Source: Orlajensenia flava (lineage in GTDB: Bacteria; Actinomycetota; Actinomycetes; Actinomycetales; Microbacteriaceae). Taken from it: a DNA stretch of 64,000 bases. Each line of letters opens with the position of its first letter. The stretch's first letter is position 1. Positions 38,356 to 47,114 of this stretch are shown here, piece by piece. The notes below the pieces were generated by a model that did not search any database, had not been told where the DNA came from, and was given only the letters and a program-made list of their open reading frames with translations. Where the stretch lies: NCBI RefSeq assembly GCF_004801905.1, contig NZ_SSSN01000003.1:372001-436000 (forward strand), given 5' to 3'. A program made the translations under genes and the position numbers.

Positions 38356-39879
38356 ATGGCGACACCGTCCGATCCGCACATCCCGCTCATCGTCGTCCTG
38401 GGCGGGACGGGGGTCGCCGGTCGGGCCATCGTCGCCGACGCCCTCGCGCGCGGCGTTCGGGTGCGGTCGGTGAGCCGGAACGCCCCGCGACCCGCAAGCG
38501 CCGTCGCCGGCGTCGAATATGCCATCGCCGATATGCGTTCGGGGATCGGCCTGCAGGAGGCTCTCACCGACGCCGACGCTATCATCGACGCCTCCAACGG
38601 CCAGTCTCGGGCGGGGAGACGCACCCTCACCGATGCTCCGCGGGTCGTCGCGGCCGCCGCACGCCTCGCCCACGTGCACCGCCTCGTGCTGCTCTCGATC
38701 GTGAACGTCGATCGCGGCGAGTCGGGCTACTACCGGGCGAAAGCTGCTCAGGAGCAGGCCTATCTCGGCTCCTCCCTCGACGTCACCGTCGTTCGGGCCA
38801 CCCAGTTCCACGGCTTCGTGGACGCCCTGGTCAGCGCGTTGCCCTTCGGCGCGTCAGCCGAGCTCATCGACGTCGTGCTGCAGCCGATCGCGGTGGCGGA
38901 TGTCGCGCGCCGGCTCGTCGAGGAGGCGCTCATCCCCCGAGCGGGCGAGCGCACGGTGACGATCGCGGGGCCGGAGGTGCTCACGGGCGGTGTCCTGGCC
39001 TCACTGCACCGCTCGGCGCGGATGGGACGCGGACTCATCGTGCCGGTCCCCATCCCCGGAGCGTTCGGCCGCTTCTTCCGCAGCGGTCTGGCGGTCGTTC
39101 CGGATGCCGCGCACGGATCCGTCAGCTACGCGGAGTGGCTCGCCGGGGATGTCGGCGGCCCTGCCTACCCTGACGGTGTGAACGCGATCCCGACAGCCAC
39201 CTGGGCCGACACCCTCGCCGTCTTCGACCTGGAGACGACGGGCGTCGACGTCGACACCACCCGCATCGTGACGGCCACCCTCGCCGTCATCGGCGCGGAC
39301 GGCGGGGTCATCGAGCGGGTCGACTGGATCGTGGACCCCGGCATCGAGATTCCCGACGGCGCCGTCGCCGTGCACGGCATCACGACGGAGCACGCTCGCA
39401 TCTACGGTCGCGTCGCGGCGGAGGCCATCGTCGAGATCGTCGCGGGCGTCCGGGGCCACCTCGCTGCGGGCATCCCGCTGGTCGCCTACAACGCCGCGTA
39501 CGACCTCACGGTGCTCAGTCGCGAGGCGGAGCGCTACGGCATCCCGCCGCTCACGGGACCGTTGCCCGTCATCGACCCGTACATCATCGACAAGGCCGTC
39601 GACCGCTACCGCCGGGGCAAGCGCACCCTCACGGCGACGACCGAGCATTACGGCGTGAGGCTGGATGCGGCGCATGATGCCGGCGCCGACGCGATCGCCG
39701 CCGGCCACGTCGCCCAGGCGCTGGCCCGACGCTATCCGCACGCCCTCGCGATCGCCGTCGAGGAGCTGCACGCCCGCCAGGTGGCGTGGGCGCTCGATCA
39801 GGCCGAGAGCTTCCAGAGCTACATGCGCCGGGAGCGGGATCCGGAGTTCACGACCTCGGGCATCTGGCCGCAACGCTGA
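38356..39879 (+). CDS. Fusion: NmrA-like NAD(P)-binding protein + DEDDh 3'-5' exonuclease
   Basis: 507-aa open frame holding two unrelated modules. Residues 1–270 form an atypical short-chain dehydrogenase (NmrA/YbjT-like; VVLGGTGVAGRAI at 13–25). Residues 275–507 match epsilon-type exonucleases: DLETTGVDVDTTR (ExoI), AYNAAYDLTVL (ExoII) and HDAGADAIAAG (ExoIII). The seam GGPAYPDGVNAIPT includes a GTG (39178) that would be a natural exonuclease start, 6 bases after TACCCT. ATG 38356 is itself 6 bases after TAGACT (38344–38349). Either a genuine fusion, or two genes whose separating stop was lost; a separate leaderless exonuclease product is plausible. Confidence 0.8.
   Translation: MATPSDPHIPLIVVLGGTGVAGRAIVADALARGVRVRSVSRNAPRPASAVAGVEYAIADMRSGIGLQEALTDADAIIDASNGQSRAGRRTLTDAPRVVAAAARLAHVHRLVLLSIVNVDRGESGYYRAKAAQEQAYLGSSLDVTVVRATQFHGFVDALVSALPFGASAELIDVVLQPIAVADVARRLVEEALIPRAGERTVTIAGPEVLTGGVLASLHRSARMGRGLIVPVPIPGAFGRFFRSGLAVVPDAAHGSVSYAEWLAGDVGGPAYPDGVNAIPTATWADTLAVFDLETTGVDVDTTRIVTATLAVIGADGGVIERVDWIVDPGIEIPDGAVAVHGITTEHARIYGRVAAEAIVEIVAGVRGHLAAGIPLVAYNAAYDLTVLSREAERYGIPPLTGPLPVIDPYIIDKAVDRYRRGKRTLTATTEHYGVRLDAAHDAGADAIAAGHVAQALARRYPHALAIAVEELHARQVAWALDQAESFQSYMRRERDPEFTTSGIWPQR
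39166..39180 (+). promoter_or_regulatory. Internal leaderless-type promoter/start of the exonuclease
   Basis: TACCCT (39166–39171), six bases, then GTG (39178–39180), in frame with the fusion ORF. Would yield a 233-aa exonuclease beginning V/M-NAIPTATWADTLAVFDLETT. Same spacing as the other leaderless-type starts of this window. No -35 is evident. Confidence 0.5.
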
Positions 39880-39906
39880 TCGCCCCTCCGGCGTCAACCC
39901 TCCCGC

Positions 39907-40460
39907 AGCAGTGCCATAACGCGCATCCCCTCACGCGGCAGTGCCATAACGCGCATCCGCCCACACGGCCGTGCCATAACGCGCATCACGTTTACTCAGA
40001 GAAAGCAACGGTGGGCATCCCGACGCCGGATGGGTGCGAGAACGCGCAGCGCATCCGCCCGCGCGTCGGTGCCATAACGCGCATTAGCCCGCGTGCTGAA
40101 AACGTACCCGCCCATCCCCCACGGCAGGTTCGATGCCATAACGCGCATCCGCTCCCGCGTCGGTGCCATAACGCGCATCCGCCCACACGGCCGTGCCATA
40201 ACGCGCATCCGGTGGCAGTAGGACCGGGCAACTGTCGTAGCGCCCACATACCGTGGGCTATGTGCATCCCGGCGCGTAGGTTCCACACGACGGGCATCCG
40301 CTCGAGCGGCGGTGCCATAACGCGCATCCGATCGCGTGGCCGTGCAATAACACGCATCCCGCCCACAGGTTCAGTGCCATGGCGCGCATCCGCTCTCGGG
40401 GCATTGCCATAACGCGCATCCGCCGGCGGGGCAGTGCCATAACGCGCATCCGTCGCGAGC
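39907..40460. repeat. Tandem array of ~30-bp repeats, 12 clear copies
   Basis: Core GTGCCATAACGCGCATCCGC (plus strand) begins at 39911, 39941, 39971, 40069, 40132, 40163, 40193, 40312, 40342, 40374, 40404 and 40434. Close copies are 30–32 bases apart; the gaps of 98, 63 and 119 hold decayed units at about the same period. The 10-base filler between cores is variable but GC-rich (for example CCACACGGCC, TCACGCGGCA). One hairpin, GCCCAC-ATACC-GTGGGC (40242–40258), sits inside. The array fills the 590 bases between the exonuclease fusion stop and the rpmE2 terminator; no gene is supported there. Confidence 0.95.
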
Positions 40461-40469
40461 CCGAACGCC

Positions 40470-40502
40470 GAACGGCCCCCGTCCAGTGGACGAGGGCCGT
40501 TC
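40470..40502 (-). terminator. rpmE2 terminator
   Basis: Near-perfect hairpin: GAACGGCCC with GGGCCGTTC, and an inner GTCC-AGT-GGAC. Starts 15 bases past the rpmE2 stop and marks the edge of the repeat array. Confidence 0.85.
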
Positions 40503-40517
40503 GAGTGAAGCTGCGGC

Positions 40518-40769
40518 TTACTTGCCGAAGTTCTTGAAGCGCTGGTTGAACTTCTCGACGCGACCGGCCGAGTCCATGATGCGCTGCTTGCCGGTGTAGA
40601 ACGGGTGCGATGCCGACGAGATCTCCACGTCGATGACGGGGTAGGTGTTGCCGTCCTCCCACTCGATCGTCTTGGCGCTGCCGACGGTGGAACGGGTCAG
40701 GAACGACTCGCCCGACGCCAGGTCGCGGAAGACCACCGGTGCGTACTGGGGGTGGATGTCAGACTTCAT
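40518..40769 (-). CDS. rpmE2: 50S ribosomal protein L31, type B
   Basis: 83 aa, [20 protein letters not shown]… [20 protein letters not shown] … RFKNFGK. It lacks the CxxC zinc ligands of the A form, so it is the zinc-free paralogue usually made under zinc limitation. ATG 40769 has AAGGAA about 7 bases upstream; the longer ORF to 40862 has no support. Monocistronic with its own terminator. A dyad at 40856–40871 may be its operator. Confidence 0.96.
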   Translation of the reverse strand: MKSDIHPQYAPVVFRDLASGESFLTRSTVGSAKTIEWEDGNTYPVIDVEISSASHPFYTGKQRIMDSAGRVEKFNQRFKNFGK

Positions 40770-40855
40770 GAAGATTCCTTGTGTTTCGGTTTGGGATGAA
40801 CGCCCGCTGCCGCACGTAACGGTGGTGGCGCTGAAACAGATGGCACGAGGGCCAG

Positions 40856-40871
40856 CTGACAATATTAGCAG
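40856..40871. promoter_or_regulatory. AT-rich dyad and -10-like box upstream of rpmE2
   Basis: CTGACAATATTAGCAG is a pseudo-palindrome (6 of 8 positions symmetrical) about 90 bases before the rpmE2 start; it contains TAATAT on the minus strand, a good -10. Type B L31 genes are often repressed by Zur, but this sequence is not a clear Zur box. Function inferred. Confidence 0.35.
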
Positions 40872-40909
40872 AGATCCGGCTCTCCCCCTGCACCGACAGG
40901 GCGCCCGGC

Positions 40910-41692
40910 TCAGGCCGCTCGCGCGGTGTAGCGCCCATCCGACTCGGTCAGGGTGATGGGCATCCCGAACGTCTCGGTGAGGGTCTCCGACGTCAGCGCT
41001 TCCGCGAGCGGACCGGATGCGACGACAGAACCCTGCCGAAGCAGCAGTGCGTGCGTGAAGCCCTGCGGAATCTCCTCGACGTGGTGGGTGACCATGACGA
41101 AGGCCGGGGATGCGGACTCCTGGGCGTAGCCGCTGAGCAGCTGCAGCAGCTCCTCGCGGGCGCCGAGGTCGAGGCTAGCGGCCGGCTCATCGAGCAGCAG
41201 CAGCTCGGGGTCGGTCATCACCGAGCGGGCGATTTGAACGCGCTTCTGCTCGCCGTCGCTGAGCGTGCCGAAGGCCCGATCGGCGAGGTGGTCGAGCTTC
41301 CACTCCTTCAGCACCCGTTGCGCGCGGCGGGAGTCGATGTCCTCGTACTCCTCGTTCCAGCGGCCGGTGACCGAGTAGGCGGCGGTCATGACGACGTTGA
41401 GCACCTTCTCATCGCGCGGGACGCGCCGGGCCATCGCCGTGGACGCGAAGCCGATCATCGGTCGCAATTCGAACACGTCGACCGCTCCGAGACGCTCGTC
41501 GAGAACCTCCGCGGTGCCGCTGGTGGGGTGCAGGAACGCGGAGGCGATCTGCAGCAGGGTGGTCTTGCCCGCGCCGTTGGGTCCGAGGATCACCCAGCGC
41601 TGGTCGTCGTCCACACTCCAGTTGACCGAGTCGAGAATGGCATTGCCGTCGCGCACGACGGTCACGTCAGAGAACTGGAGAACGTTCGGCAT
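40910..41692 (-). CDS. ABC transporter ATP-binding protein, stand-alone
   Basis: 260 aa. Walker [13 protein letters not shown], signature [13 protein letters not shown], Walker [13 protein letters not shown] and switch VTHHVEEIP. Resembles ModF/YlmA-type single ATPases, which have no dedicated permease; none is encoded nearby. ATG 41692 is 6 bases after TAGCAT (41699–41704), a leaderless-type start. Role unknown. Confidence 0.88.
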   Translation of the reverse strand: MPNVLQFSDVTVVRDGNAILDSVNWSVDDDQRWVILGPNGAGKTTLLQIASAFLHPTSGTAEVLDERLGAVDVFELRPMIGFASTAMARRVPRDEKVLNVVMTAAYSVTGRWNEEYEDIDSRRAQRVLKEWKLDHLADRAFGTLSDGEQKRVQIARSVMTDPELLLLDEPAASLDLGAREELLQLLSGYAQESASPAFVMVTHHVEEIPQGFTHALLLRQGSVVASGPLAEALTSETLTETFGMPITLTESDGRYTARAA

Positions 41693-41736
41693 ACAGCAAT
41701 GCTATCCGTCGGCGGGAGCCCCTCAGCGTGCGTCGA

Positions 41737-42921
41737 TCACCTCGACAACGACTCGTAGATCTCGCGTGTGCGGATGGCGATCCGGTCCCACCCGAACACC
41801 TCGCGGGCGCGCTCACGACCGGCCTCACCCATCCGCGCCGCCGCATCCGGATCGCCGACGACCGCGGTGAGCGCCTCGGCCAGATCGGCAACGAACCGGT
41901 CGGGATCGATGGGCGTTCCCGTGCCGTCCTGCATCTGGTCGATCGGCACCAACCGTCCGGTGACACCGTCGTCGACGACCTCGGGGATCCCGCCCGTTGC
42001 CGTACCCACGACCGGGAGGCCGCACGCCATCGCCTCGAGGTTAACGATGCCGAGCGGCTCGTATACCGAGGGGCAGACGAACGCCGTCCCTGCCGTGAGC
42101 ACGGCCGAGAGTTCGTGCTGGCTGAGCAGCTTGTCGATCCAGACGACGCCCGTGCGCTCCTGCTGCAGCTCTCGGACGAGGCCGCTCACCTCGTCCATGA
42201 TCGCCTGCGTGTCGGGCGCCCCGGCGCACAGCACCAGCTGCACCTCGGGTGGCAGCAGCCGCGCTGCTCGAAGCAGGTAGGGCAGACCCTTCTGGCGCGT
42301 GATGCGCCCGACGAAGACGACCGTCGGACGATCGGGATCGATGCCGTAACCCCGCACGACCTCGTCGTCGTGCACCGGCTTCCAGCGCTCGAGGTCGATG
42401 CCGTTGTAGACGACGTGGACGCGCGCGGGGTCGATGGCGGGATACGCGCGCAGGATGTCGTTGCGCATGCCTCCACTGACGGCGATGACGGCATCCGCCG
42501 CCTCGAACGCGGTCTTCTCCACCCAGCTCGACACCGCGTAGCCGCCACCGAGCTGCTCGGCCTTCCAGGGTCGGAGGGGCTCGAGGCTGTGAGCGGTGAC
42601 GACGTGCGGGATGCCGTGCAGCAGGCTCGCGATGTGACCGGCGCCGTTGGCGTACCAGGTGTGCGAGTGCACCACCTGCGCGCCTGCGCAGTCCTGCGCG
42701 ATGGCGAGATCGGTGCCGAGGGTGGTGATCGCCGGGTTGGCGTCGGCGAGCTCCTCCGGCGGGCGGTAGGAGTAGGTGTCGGCCTCGTCGCGCGGGGCGC
42801 CGAACGCGCGCACGACCACCTCGGTGTCTCCGCGCAGCGCGCGCACCAACTCGGCGACGTGCACCCCCGCTCCTCCATAGACTTCCGGCGGATACTCACG
42901 GGTGATCAGGTCGACGCGCAT
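41737..42921 (-). CDS. glgA: Glycogen synthase, GT4 (GlgA/GlgM type)
   Basis: 394-aa GT-B glycosyltransferase. N-terminus MRVDLITREYPPEVYGGAGVHV, central HSHTWYANGAGHIAS, and C-terminal VYEPLGIVNLEAMACGLPVVG. This actinobacterial form belongs to family GT4, unlike the GT5 enzyme of E. coli; its mycobacterial relative can make maltose-1-phosphate from ADP-glucose, so substrate use needs assay. Divergent from glgC, which supplies ADP-glucose. Confidence 0.93.
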   Translation of the reverse strand: MRVDLITREYPPEVYGGAGVHVAELVRALRGDTEVVVRAFGAPRDEADTYSYRPPEELADANPAITTLGTDLAIAQDCAGAQVVHSHTWYANGAGHIASLLHGIPHVVTAHSLEPLRPWKAEQLGGGYAVSSWVEKTAFEAADAVIAVSGGMRNDILRAYPAIDPARVHVVYNGIDLERWKPVHDDEVVRGYGIDPDRPTVVFVGRITRQKGLPYLLRAARLLPPEVQLVLCAGAPDTQAIMDEVSGLVRELQQERTGVVWIDKLLSQHELSAVLTAGTAFVCPSVYEPLGIVNLEAMACGLPVVGTATGGIPEVVDDGVTGRLVPIDQMQDGTGTPIDPDRFVADLAEALTAVVGDPDAAARMGEAGRERAREVFGWDRIAIRTREIYESLSR

Positions 42922-43030
42922 GATGCCACGTTAGGCCACCCGGTGACCGGCGCACAGCCCCGCCGTACCTGACGCGTCGCCGCGCGACAACCCTCGGCGG
43001 GCGCTGGGCGGCGCCCACTACTGTGGAGGC
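42922..43030. promoter_or_regulatory. Divergent glgA/glgC control region
   Basis: Both genes have leaderless-type starts: TAACGT (minus, 42933–42928) 6 bases before the glgA ATG, and TACTGT (43019–43024) 6 bases before the glgC ATG. The 109-base region between is GC-rich with a GGGCG…GCGCCC inverted repeat near 43000. Shared control of both genes is inferred from layout. Confidence 0.6.
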
Positions 43031-44272
43031 ATGAAGTCCGCGAAGATCTTCGGAATCGTCCTCGCCGGTGGTGAAGGCAAGCGCCTGATGCCCCTCACGG
43101 AGGATCGTGCCAAGCCCGCCGTCCCATTCGGCGGGCATTACCGATTGGTCGACTTCGCCCTCTCGAATCTCATCAATTCGGGGCTCACGCAGATCGTCGT
43201 GCTGACGCAGTACAAGTCGCACAGCCTGGACCGGCACGTGTCGCAGACCTGGCGCCTGTCGGGCATGCTCAACTCCTACATCGCATCCGTGCCCGCGCAG
43301 CAGCGCCTCGGAAAGCGCTGGTTCAGCGGATCGGCCGACGCCATCCTGCAGAGCCTCAACCTCATCCACGACGAGAAGCCCGACATCATCGTCGTCGTCG
43401 GCGCCGATCACGTCTACCGCATGGACTTCTCGCAGATGGTGCAGGCGCACATCGACTCGGGCGCGGAGGCCACCGTGGCCGCCATCCGTCAGCCCATCGA
43501 ACTCGCCAACCAATTCGGCGTCATCGAGGTGGCGGATGACGACCCCACCCACATCACGGCGTTCCTCGAGAAGCCGAACGATCCCGTCGGACTCGCCGAC
43601 GCCCCGCACGAGGTGCTCGCATCGATGGGCAACTACGTCTTCAACGCCGACGCCCTCATCGACGCCGTGCTGCGCGATGGCGAGAAGACCGACTCGAGCC
43701 ACGACATGGGCGGCGACATCGTGCCCGACTTCGTCGAGCGCGGCACCGCGGGCGTCTACGACCTGCGTCGCAACGACGTGCCCGGGTCCACGGACCGCGA
43801 CCGTTACTACTGGCGCGACGTGGGAACCATGGAGTCCTTCTTCGAGGCGCACCAGGACCTCATCTCGGCGCTCCCGGTCTTCAACCTCTACAACGAGGAA
43901 TGGCCCATCTTCACGCAGCAGCTCAACTCGCCTCCTGCGAAGTTCGTGCGCGATGCCCACGGAGCCCTCGGCACGACCATCGACTCGATCGTCTCGCTCG
44001 GTTCCGTGATCTCAGGCGCGCACCTGGAGCGCAGCGTGGTCGGGCCGTGGGCCAAGATCGGCTCCGGCGCCAAAGTGGTCGACGCGATCCTGTTCGAGCG
44101 TGCCGTGATCGAGGAGAACGCGCGCGTCGAGCGTGCCGTGCTCGACAAGGACGTCATCGTCGAGGCCGGCGCCACCGTCGGCGTCGACCACGAGTTGGAC
44201 CGTGCCCGCGGCTTCGTCGTCACCGACACCGGCATCACCGTCGTGGGCAAGGGCATGAGGGTCACCGCCTGA
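43031..44272 (+). CDS. glgC: Glucose-1-phosphate adenylyltransferase
   Basis: 413 aa; makes ADP-glucose for glycogen. Nucleotidyltransferase motif [13 protein letters not shown] (residues 11–23), AKPAVPFGG, and [11 protein letters not shown], then a C-terminal left-handed beta-helix with hexapeptide repeats (…[20 protein letters not shown]…). The GGAGG just before the ATG is too close to be a normal ribosome site. Stop and serB start overlap by one base (TGATG). Confidence 0.97.
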   Translation: MKSAKIFGIVLAGGEGKRLMPLTEDRAKPAVPFGGHYRLVDFALSNLINSGLTQIVVLTQYKSHSLDRHVSQTWRLSGMLNSYIASVPAQQRLGKRWFSGSADAILQSLNLIHDEKPDIIVVVGADHVYRMDFSQMVQAHIDSGAEATVAAIRQPIELANQFGVIEVADDDPTHITAFLEKPNDPVGLADAPHEVLASMGNYVFNADALIDAVLRDGEKTDSSHDMGGDIVPDFVERGTAGVYDLRRNDVPGSTDRDRYYWRDVGTMESFFEAHQDLISALPVFNLYNEEWPIFTQQLNSPPAKFVRDAHGALGTTIDSIVSLGSVISGAHLERSVVGPWAKIGSGAKVVDAILFERAVIEENARVERAVLDKDVIVEAGATVGVDHELDRARGFVVTDTGITVVGKGMRVTA

Positions 44273-44934
44273 TGCCTCCGACGGGTCCGCGCCACCCGGC
44301 GCGCCTCCTCGTCGTGCTCGACGCCGACTCCACCCTCATTCAGGACGAGGTCATCGAGCTGCTGGCGGATGCCGCCGGCTCACGTGCGCTGGTCACCGAG
44401 GTGACGGAGCGCGCCATGCGCGGCGAACTGGATTTCGCGGCCAGCCTTCGGGAGCGGGTGGCGACGCTCGCCGGCCTGCCCGAGAGCGTCTTCCTTGAGG
44501 TGGGGGCCCGCATCCGTCCCACGGCGGGCGCGCACGAGCTCATCGCCGGCGTGCACGCGGCGGGCGGCGTCGTCGGCGTCGTGTCCGGAGGGTTCCATGA
44601 ACTCCTCGATCCCCTCGGAGCATCCCTCGGCCTGGATGAGTGGCGGGCCAATCGGCTGCAGACCGCCGGTGGGGTGCTCACGGGTCGCCTCAGCGGACCG
44701 ATCGTCGACGAACAGGCGAAGGCGGATGCGCTGCTCGAGTGGTCAGATGCCCACGGCGTGCCCGCCAGTCGCACCGTGGCGATCGGCGACGGAGCCAACG
44801 ACCTGGCCATGATGGCGGCTGCGGGGCTCTCGGTCGCGTTCAACGCCAAGCCGATCGTGCGTGAACGTGCGAACGTGACCGTCGACACCCCCGACCTGCG
44901 TCAGGTCCTGGCGCTGCTCGGACTGCCGCGCTGA
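44272..44934 (+). CDS. serB: Phosphoserine phosphatase SerB
   Basis: 220-aa HAD-family phosphatase for the last step of serine synthesis. Motif I VVLDADSTLIQDEVIELLA, where the second Asp is followed by Ser-Thr as in SerB; motif II VVSGGF; motif III Lys in EQAKADAL; motif IV GDGANDLAMM. No N-terminal ACT domain. Starts on the one-base overlap with glgC and so is translated from the same mRNA. Confidence 0.94.
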   Translation: MPPTGPRHPARLLVVLDADSTLIQDEVIELLADAAGSRALVTEVTERAMRGELDFAASLRERVATLAGLPESVFLEVGARIRPTAGAHELIAGVHAAGGVVGVVSGGFHELLDPLGASLGLDEWRANRLQTAGGVLTGRLSGPIVDEQAKADALLEWSDAHGVPASRTVAIGDGANDLAMMAAAGLSVAFNAKPIVRERANVTVDTPDLRQVLALLGLPR

Positions 44935-44939
44935 GGCGG

Positions 44940-45650
44940 TCAGTGCCCCATCCCGAGGCCGCCGTCGACCGGGATGACGGCACCGGAGATGTAGCCCGCG
45001 TCGTCCCCGGCGATCCAAGCGACGACCTTCGCGACCTCGGCCGGAGTGGCGAACCGTCCGGCGGGAATCGACTTCTTGTACTCGGCCTGGGTGGCCTCCG
45101 GCAGTTCCGCCGTCATGTCCGTCTCGATGAACCCCGGGGCGACCACGTTTGCGGTGATTCCCCGCGCGCCGAGCTCGCGGGTGAGCGAGCGAGCGAACCC
45201 GACCAGTCCGGCCTTGGACGCGGAGTAGTTGGCCTGGCCGGGACCGCCGTAGAGTCCGACGACGCTCGAGATGAGCACGACGCGTCCGTAGCGCGCCTTG
45301 AGCATGCCTTTCGAGGCGCGCTTGACCACGCGGAACGAGCCGGTGAGGTTGGTGTCGACGACGGAGGAGAAGTCGTCGTCGCTCATGCGCATGAGCAGCA
45401 TGTCGCGGGTGATGCCCGCGTTGGCGACGACCACCTCGACAGGGCCGAGTTCCGCCTCGACCGCCGTGAATGCCGCGTCGACCGACGCGGCATCCGTCAC
45501 ATCCGCCCGCACCGTCATAGTGCCGGCAGGTCCATCGCCCGATCGGGCGGTCACGGCGACGCGGTGGCCGAGACGCACGAACTCCTCGGCGATCGCGTAG
45601 CCGATGCCGCGGTTCCCGCCGGTGACGATGACGGTGCGTTGCGTGGACAT
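44940..45650 (-). CDS. fabG: 3-oxoacyl-ACP reductase FabG
   Basis: 236-aa short-chain dehydrogenase using NADPH in fatty-acid elongation. TGGNRGIG cofactor motif (residues 11–18), NAG in VVANAGIT, catalytic Ser–Tyr–Lys (ISSVVGLYGGPGQANYSASK), and PGFIETDM. Ribosome site GAGGAGG lies 9 bases before the ATG, and TAGGCT about 35 bases upstream is a likely -10. Convergent with serB, only 5 bases apart. Confidence 0.93.
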   Translation of the reverse strand: MSTQRTVIVTGGNRGIGYAIAEEFVRLGHRVAVTARSGDGPAGTMTVRADVTDAASVDAAFTAVEAELGPVEVVVANAGITRDMLLMRMSDDDFSSVVDTNLTGSFRVVKRASKGMLKARYGRVVLISSVVGLYGGPGQANYSASKAGLVGFARSLTRELGARGITANVVAPGFIETDMTAELPEATQAEYKKSIPAGRFATPAEVAKVVAWIAGDDAGYISGAVIPVDGGLGMGH

Positions 45651-45759
45651 GGGGGTGCCTCCTCGATGACGAACTCCCCCAGCCTAGGGCGCGATGCGCG
45701 CCGGGCCCGGCGTAGTCTTGAGGCAGTGGAACCACCCCGGTCTCCGCGGTTCGGCAGGA

Positions 45760-46050
45760 ATGAAACAGCCCTCCTCCATCACGTCGCTCCCGCAGTCTCC
45801 CGACCAGGAGCGCCATTCGCGCATGATCAAGTACACGATCGCCATGTCGATCCGCATGGTCTGCATCGTGTCGCTGTTGTTCGTGCAGGGGTGGTGGCTC
45901 GCCGTCGCGGCGGTAGGGGCGATCGCTCTGCCCTACATCGCCGTCGTGCTGGCGAACGTGCAGTCGGCGCCGAGCAAGAGGGCGGCTGTTCGGCCGGGGA
46001 CCCTCGCGATCGGCAGTAAGCCCGACGATGAGAGCCCGGAGAATCGGTGA
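45760..46050 (+). CDS. DUF3099 membrane protein
   Basis: 96 aa; two membrane segments (MIKYTIAMSIRMVCIVSLLF and WLAVAAVGAIALPYIAVVLAN), both typical of DUF3099. ATG at 45760 sits directly after AGGA, close but plausible; a -10 TAGTCT at 45713–45718 gives a leader of about 35 bases. Function unknown. Heads a tightly packed trio with the next two genes. Confidence 0.87.
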   Translation: MKQPSSITSLPQSPDQERHSRMIKYTIAMSIRMVCIVSLLFVQGWWLAVAAVGAIALPYIAVVLANVQSAPSKRAAVRPGTLAIGSKPDDESPENR

Positions 46051-46268
46051 TCATGCTGGGAGGGGCGCCTGAGGCGCTCACGTGTTCGCGCGCGGGCTGC
46101 GCAGACCGGGCCGGCTGGCGCATCGACTGGCGTAACCCCCGCATCCACACCGGAGATCGCTCCAAGACGTGGCTCGCCTGCGATGAGCACGTCGACTACC
46201 TGCGCGAGTTCCTGGCGGCGCGTGAGTTCCCGCTGACGGTCTCCGCTGTCGCGGAGGTGGACGCATGA
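46047..46268 (+). CDS. Small Cys/His protein of unknown function
   Basis: About 73 aa. CSRAGC near the N-terminus and CDEH at the C-terminal third, with a conserved TGDRSKTWLACDEH block, suggest a single zinc site. Commonly found next to SURF1 in actinobacteria. Start is GTG 46047 (overlapping the upstream TGA as GTGA) or ATG 46053. Possibly an assembly factor for the respiratory oxidase, by context only. Confidence 0.75.
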   Translation: MIMLGGAPEALTCSRAGCADRAGWRIDWRNPRIHTGDRSKTWLACDEHVDYLREFLAAREFPLTVSAVAEVDA

Positions 46269-47107
46269 ACGGGTGGTCCTTCGCCTTCAGCCGCAAGTGG
46301 GCCGGCTACCTGGCCCTCGTGACCGTGTTCGCCATCGTGTGCGTCTGTCTGGGCTTCTGGCAGATCGCCCGGCGCGCGGAGGCCCTGCACGAGATCGACC
46401 TCATCGAGACGAACTGGGATCACGCTCCGGTTCCCATCGACGACGCGCTCCCGACCCTGCGCTCCTATGCCGACGGGCAGAAGTACCTCCCCGTGACCGT
46501 CAGCGGAACGTACCTCGTCGACGAGCAGCGACTCGTGCGCAACCGACCGGGCGATTCCGGACCCGGTTTCGAGGTGTTGACCCCGCTCCAGCTGAGCGAC
46601 GGGACCATGTTCATCGTGGATCGCGGCTGGCTCCCGACCGGCGACAGCCCCGAGGCGCCCTCATCCGTTCCCGATGCCCCGACCGGCCCGGTCACGGTCG
46701 TCGCACGCCTGAAGGCCGGTGAGCCGCACATCGCCGGACGGACGGCGCCTCCCGGGCAGGTGCAGACGATCGAACTCGACGACATGCAGAAGCTCGTCGG
46801 CCAGCCCGCCTACACGGCGGCGTACGGACTGATGGCATCCGAGACGCCGGCGTCGGCCGACCGGCCCCAGGCCGCGGCCAAGCCGGCGCTCGACGAGGGG
46901 CCGCATCTCTCCTACGCGTTCCAGTGGTTCGTCTTCGCCCTGCTCGCCTTCATCGGCTTCGGATGGGCGGTCCGGCAGGAGTACCGCGTCGTCAACTCCG
47001 AGGACCCGGAGGAGCAGGAGCGGGCGGCGGAACGCGAGCGTCGCAAGGCCGCGAAGGCGCGGACGGATGCCGTGATCGAGGACGAGATCCTCGATCGCCA
47101 GCACTGA
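46265..47107 (+). CDS. SURF1-family cytochrome oxidase assembly protein
   Basis: 280 aa. First membrane segment (LALVTVFAIVCVCLGFWQIARR) with the SURF1 motif GFWQIARR, extracytoplasmic domain containing FIVDRGWLP, second membrane segment FQWFVFALLAFIGFGWAV and a charged cytoplasmic tail. Helps insert heme a into cytochrome c oxidase subunit I. ATGA overlap with the preceding gene. Convergent with the ABC-F gene, 7 bases apart. Confidence 0.93.
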   Translation: MNGWSFAFSRKWAGYLALVTVFAIVCVCLGFWQIARRAEALHEIDLIETNWDHAPVPIDDALPTLRSYADGQKYLPVTVSGTYLVDEQRLVRNRPGDSGPGFEVLTPLQLSDGTMFIVDRGWLPTGDSPEAPSSVPDAPTGPVTVVARLKAGEPHIAGRTAPPGQVQTIELDDMQKLVGQPAYTAAYGLMASETPASADRPQAAAKPALDEGPHLSYAFQWFVFALLAFIGFGWAVRQEYRVVNSEDPEEQERAAERERRKAAKARTDAVIEDEILDRQH

Positions 47108-47114
47108 CGTCCGG

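Noticed and set aside
39786-40412. Decapeptide-repeat protein (CHNAHPxTRx) encoded by the array
   Set aside because: Any 30-base repeat is open in phase. This frame has no start signal of its own, starts inside the exonuclease gene, and its repeat breaks down wherever units are shifted by 1 or 2 bases.
39907-40460. CRISPR array
   Set aside because: Repeat cores are only about 20 bases with 10-base fillers that are themselves similar; real spacers are longer and unrelated. No cas genes lie in the window.
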